From the NCBI GenBank assembly GCA_965200005.1, contig OZ241331.1, positions 2,914,001-2,978,000 on the forward strand: a DNA stretch of 64,000 nt. Reading direction: 5' to 3'. The position numbers were made by a program, and so were the translations under genes. How positions within the stretch are numbered: position 1 is the first letter of the stretch; each line of letters begins with the position of its first letter. A model generated the notes under the pieces. It had not been told where the DNA came from. It was given only the letters and a program-made list of their open reading frames with translations, and searched no databases. This DNA is from Aldehydirespirator sp965200005 (GTDB lineage Bacteria; Actinomycetota; Acidimicrobiia; Acidimicrobiales; Aldehydirespiratoraceae). Shown piece by piece: positions 61,791-64,000 of this stretch.

Positions 61791-62429
61791 TTACTGCTGC
61801 AGGGATGTGCTTGCTAGTAGGCGGGTGCGAGCAGCCACGAGGGCACGAACCCGCCGCGCTCCGGCGATGTGTAGCTGCCGCGCTACTTCTCGCAGTGTCG
61901 CCCCGGTGAGCACCACATCGTCTACGAGCACGACATCTGCACCCGCTGCTAGCTCGGTGGCTTCATATCCTGCTGCCGCGGCAGCTCGAGCACGCTGACC
62001 TGGCGGTAGGTGCCGCAACTTCGGGCCAGGGTTCGTGCGGATCACCAGATTGTCATGGAACGTGCCAACGCAGGCTCCCGCTATAGCTGCGGCGAGCAGT
62101 GTTGGCAGGTGCGTCTTGGCAGCACCTTCACACGGGGCACCGGCACTCCTAGCGGTGAGAGCCGGAACAGCCGTCACTAGGCGGCTCATTGGAGGCATCG
62201 GCTCAAAGAGATCCGCCGCCCAGGCGGCCATGACTCCGGCTAGCTCATTCGCCGCGTCGTTGTCTCGGTGGTCTTTGGCGCGGTGAACGAGTTCACCGAT
62301 TTCCGTACGCACCCGACTCTCGGGACGCCAGTAGTCGCCAAGCACATCAACGCTCTCAAGTACAGCATTGCTTTCAGGCACAGAAATGCTCTCAGGACCA
62401 GAAACTCTCAGGCACAGAAGTGCTTTCAA
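61791..62429 (-). CDS. ComF-like phosphoribosyltransferase
   Basis: A 212-residue protein of the type I PRTase fold. The PRPP-binding loop VVLVDDVVLTGATL is clear, and VRTEIGELVHRAKDHRDNDAANELA matches the ComF-family lead-in. The usual N-terminal zinc finger is missing: the first 30 residues (CLRVSGPESISVPESNAVLES) carry no CxxC pair. The family is tied to DNA uptake in some bacteria, but its function in actinobacteria is unknown. It lies between the tRNA-Cys and tRNA-Gly genes. Confidence 0.72.
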   Translation of the reverse strand: MKALLCLRVSGPESISVPESNAVLESVDVLGDYWRPESRVRTEIGELVHRAKDHRDNDAANELAGVMAAWAADLFEPMPPMSRLVTAVPALTARSAGAPCEGAAKTHLPTLLAAAIAGACVGTFHDNLVIRTNPGPKLRHLPPGQRARAAAAAGYEATELAAGADVVLVDDVVLTGATLREVARQLHIAGARRVRALVAARTRLLASTSLQQ

Positions 62430-62481
62430 GTAAGTTCAGCGCTCAAGCGAGTCCAACGACGAGCAGAGCGAGCAGAGTTGG

Positions 62482-62554
62482 AGCGGACGACCGGCTTCGA
62501 ACCGGCGACCTCAACCTTGGCAAGGTTGCGCTCTACCAACTGAGCTACGTCCGC
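62482..62554 (-). tRNA. tRNA-Gly (GCC)
   Basis: A 73-base tRNA. Acceptor GCGGACG/CGTCCGC with discriminator U. Anticodon stem CAACC/GGTTG around TTGCCAA gives GCC. T-arm GCCGG TTCGAAG CCGGT. Confidence 0.94.
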
Positions 62555-62630
62555 GGGTATTTCGCAGACTATACCCCTACGTCGATCGGGCGAGACTCAA
62601 GTGACCAGGGTGTGCCGGTTGACGCCGAAG

Positions 62631-62849
62631 CTATCGCAGGTCGATCTCTAGGCGCAAAACTCCGTCTTCAAGTTCCGCCTTAGCGGCTGCGATCATGGCG
62701 AAGTCCTGGAAGTCGAGTCGAGCCTGCTCAAGAAAGTGACGTCGTTCGTCACCGGCAACAGGCGGAAGGTTGCGGCGCTTCACACCAGCAGCACGCTCAC
62801 GGAAGCGCTGAATCATCTCGTTGGGATCGAAAGGTTGGGGCACCGTCAC
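62631..62849 (-). CDS. Small conserved-looking hypothetical protein
   Basis: A 72-residue charged protein, mainly helical: FDPNEMIQRFRERAAGVKRRNLPP and RRHFLEQARLDFQDFAMIAAAKAELEDG. It has no membrane segment or signal. It starts just after the stop of the membrane-protein gene (3 bases), so it is co-transcribed with it. No family is recognised. The plain amphipathic pattern and tight spacing support a real gene. Confidence 0.65.
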   Translation of the reverse strand: MTVPQPFDPNEMIQRFRERAAGVKRRNLPPVAGDERRHFLEQARLDFQDFAMIAAAKAELEDGVLRLEIDLR

Positions 62850-62852
62850 AAT

Positions 62853-63275
62853 CTAGACGCTGGCGTGATCTGAGTCTTCGCTTCGTTCTGCTAGACGATG
62901 CATCTCACGCTCACGAGCCAGGCGCAGTCGTCGTCGTGGGCTCGTGTGCCACAAGAAGAACCCCAACATCACCGTTAGCGCGCCTGCTATCGAGAACAGT
63001 GCTATGACAACCCCGTCGATGCGTTCACTGCTGCTGCGCTGTATCAGTCGGCGCTCAGTGCCCTCATCAATGCCTGTGGTTCCGGTGTCGGCATCGTTTG
63101 AAGGATCACCAGACCCATCCGGGGTTTCGCCTTGTGCCACTGCGGGCTCCTCATCGGCTTGCTGAGCCTCGGCTGCTGTCACCGATATCAACAACAAAAC
63201 GATTGTCAGCACACCAAATCGCCAGAGTGTTCCCAGACTCGCCCGAGACCCGGGCCGACGCAGACGCAAGACCAC
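62853..63275 (-). CDS. Membrane-anchored hypothetical protein
   Basis: A 140-residue protein. An N-terminal signal or first helix (LWRFGVLTIVLLLISVTAAEA), then a Glu/Asp/Gly-rich extracellular stretch of about 55 residues, a second helix (VVIALFSIAGALTVMLGFFLW) and a basic cytoplasmic tail (SPRRRLRLAREREMHRLAE). GTG start at 63275. It lies 17 bases after the stop of the PLP-enzyme gene. No family recognised. Confidence 0.68.
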   Translation of the reverse strand: MVLRLRRPGSRASLGTLWRFGVLTIVLLLISVTAAEAQQADEEPAVAQGETPDGSGDPSNDADTGTTGIDEGTERRLIQRSSSERIDGVVIALFSIAGALTVMLGFFLWHTSPRRRLRLAREREMHRLAERSEDSDHASV

Positions 63276-63292
63276 CGCGTGCGAGGCTACTG

Positions 63293-64000
63293 CTACGACA
63301 CGAGGGCAGGATCGAGACGATCCAGAGCACCCAACACATCTGCCACCACATCGGCAGTGTGTTCTAGGCCTGCTGAGAAACGCACAGTTCCTTCGGTGAT
63401 GCCGGCACGCTGCAACTCGTCGGGCCGCAACCCGACATGGGTGGTTGAGGCAGGGTGAGTGACAAGACTCTCTGGCCCTCCGAGGGAAGTCGCTAGCTGC
63501 ACAACGTTGAGCGACTCCACGAAGGCTCGGCCAGCCTCAGCCCCTCCGATCACTTCGAATGTCGCGAGGCCACCCGCCAAGTCCATCTGCTTGCAGGCCA
63601 GGACATGTTGAGGATGGCTTGGGTGACCCGGATAGTGAACGGCATCGATCGCCCGATGGCCTACTAGTGCCTCGGCAAGTCGCGAAGCGGTCTTTGTCTG
63701 CTGACGTAACCGAACCGCCAGAGTCCTCAAACCTCGCAACGCGTTGAGTGCATCAAAGGGCGATGCGACCGCTCCGTGCAGCACGGCGTAGCCCCAGATC
63801 CAGGTGAGCAACTCCTCGCTGCCCGCTATCACACCGATGGTCGCATCGTTGTGACCTGCTATTGCCTTTGTTGCTGAGTGAACCACAAGGTCAACACCAA
63901 ATTCGACTGGCCGCTGCCCCAGGGGTGTCGCAAAGGTCGAGTCCACAACCGTGACTGGCCCAGCGATTGAGCCCACCTCTGCTAGGTCGACAATTGCCAG
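63293..64000 (-). CDS. Cys/Met-metabolism PLP enzyme (partial, N-terminus beyond the right edge)
   Basis: A trans-sulfuration-type enzyme (cystathionine gamma-synthase/lyase or homologue), about 235 residues visible. The PLP-binding lysine is in VDLVVHSATKAIAGHND; upstream the conserved VDSTFATP is seen. The C-terminal half contains SLGGPESLVTHPASTTH and a Glu-rich end (GITEGTVRFSAGLEHTADV), which are general for the family. The frame runs through the window end (LAIVDLAEVGSIAGP). Which family member it is cannot be decided without the N-terminus. Confidence 0.87.
   Translation of the reverse strand: MAIVDLAEVGSIAGPVTVVDSTFATPLGQRPVEFGVDLVVHSATKAIAGHNDATIGVIAGSEELLTWIWGYAVLHGAVASPFDALNALRGLRTLAVRLRQQTKTASRLAEALVGHRAIDAVHYPGHPSHPQHVLACKQMDLAGGLATFEVIGGAEAGRAFVESLNVVQLATSLGGPESLVTHPASTTHVGLRPDELQRAGITEGTVRFSAGLEHTADVVADVLGALDRLDPALVS

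Overview
The window looks like the chromosome of a high-GC Gram-positive bacterium, most likely an actinobacterium near the Acidimicrobiia. Pointers are a mycothiol ligase (mshC), an InhA-type enoyl reductase, a DUF222/HNH (13E12-type) protein, a DUF4349 lipoprotein, thiolase/DUF35 operons, frequent GTG starts and the absence of Gram-negative envelope genes. This assignment is inference; no rRNA or other taxonomic marker is present.

Left part (1-20.2 kb) is ordinary chromosome. It holds mshC (cut by the left edge) divergent from fabI, two coupled CNNM/CBS membrane proteins, a heterodimeric ABC exporter followed by a lone ABC ATPase, an aminotransferase, thiamine pyrophosphokinase, an AAA ATPase, a tiny two-helix membrane ORF, a coiled-coil M23 peptidase, an operon of two thiolase-like and two DUF35 proteins, an orphan substrate-binding lipoprotein and a polytopic membrane protein.

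At 20.5-26.7 kb lies a tight minus-strand operon, herA-sbcD-sbcC-nurA, which pairs the bacterial Mre11/Rad50 nuclease with the HerA/NurA machine usually described in archaea. Every junction overlaps or abuts.

From about 27.2 to 38.6 kb the content becomes accessory and decaying: an SLH-domain secreted protein with two stops and a frameshift, a type IIG-like restriction-modification fusion broken by frameshifts, an intact IS1595-type transposase, a ruined IS110 element, an ABC-2 ATPase with a one-base deletion beside an intact permease, a three-copy array of DUF222 N-termini of which only the last leads into a full HNH protein, and two sets of short direct repeats. Two of the frameshifts coincide with perfect 8-bp tandem duplications.

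The right part (38.6-64 kb) returns to housekeeping genes: an amidase; ddl, a membrane-anchored murF and an alpha/beta hydrolase (peptidoglycan precursors); a three-gene cassette of fatty-acyl reductase/HAD fusion, DUF2088 protein and PlsC acyltransferase; a mitochondrial-type aconitase, a LysR regulator, an acyl-CoA carboxyltransferase and citrate synthase; a quinone oxidoreductase; chorismate mutase; an SLH plus RCC1-repeat exported protein; a DUF4349 lipoprotein; three tRNAs (Val, Cys, Gly); a ComF-like phosphoribosyltransferase; and a Cys/Met-metabolism PLP enzyme cut by the right edge.
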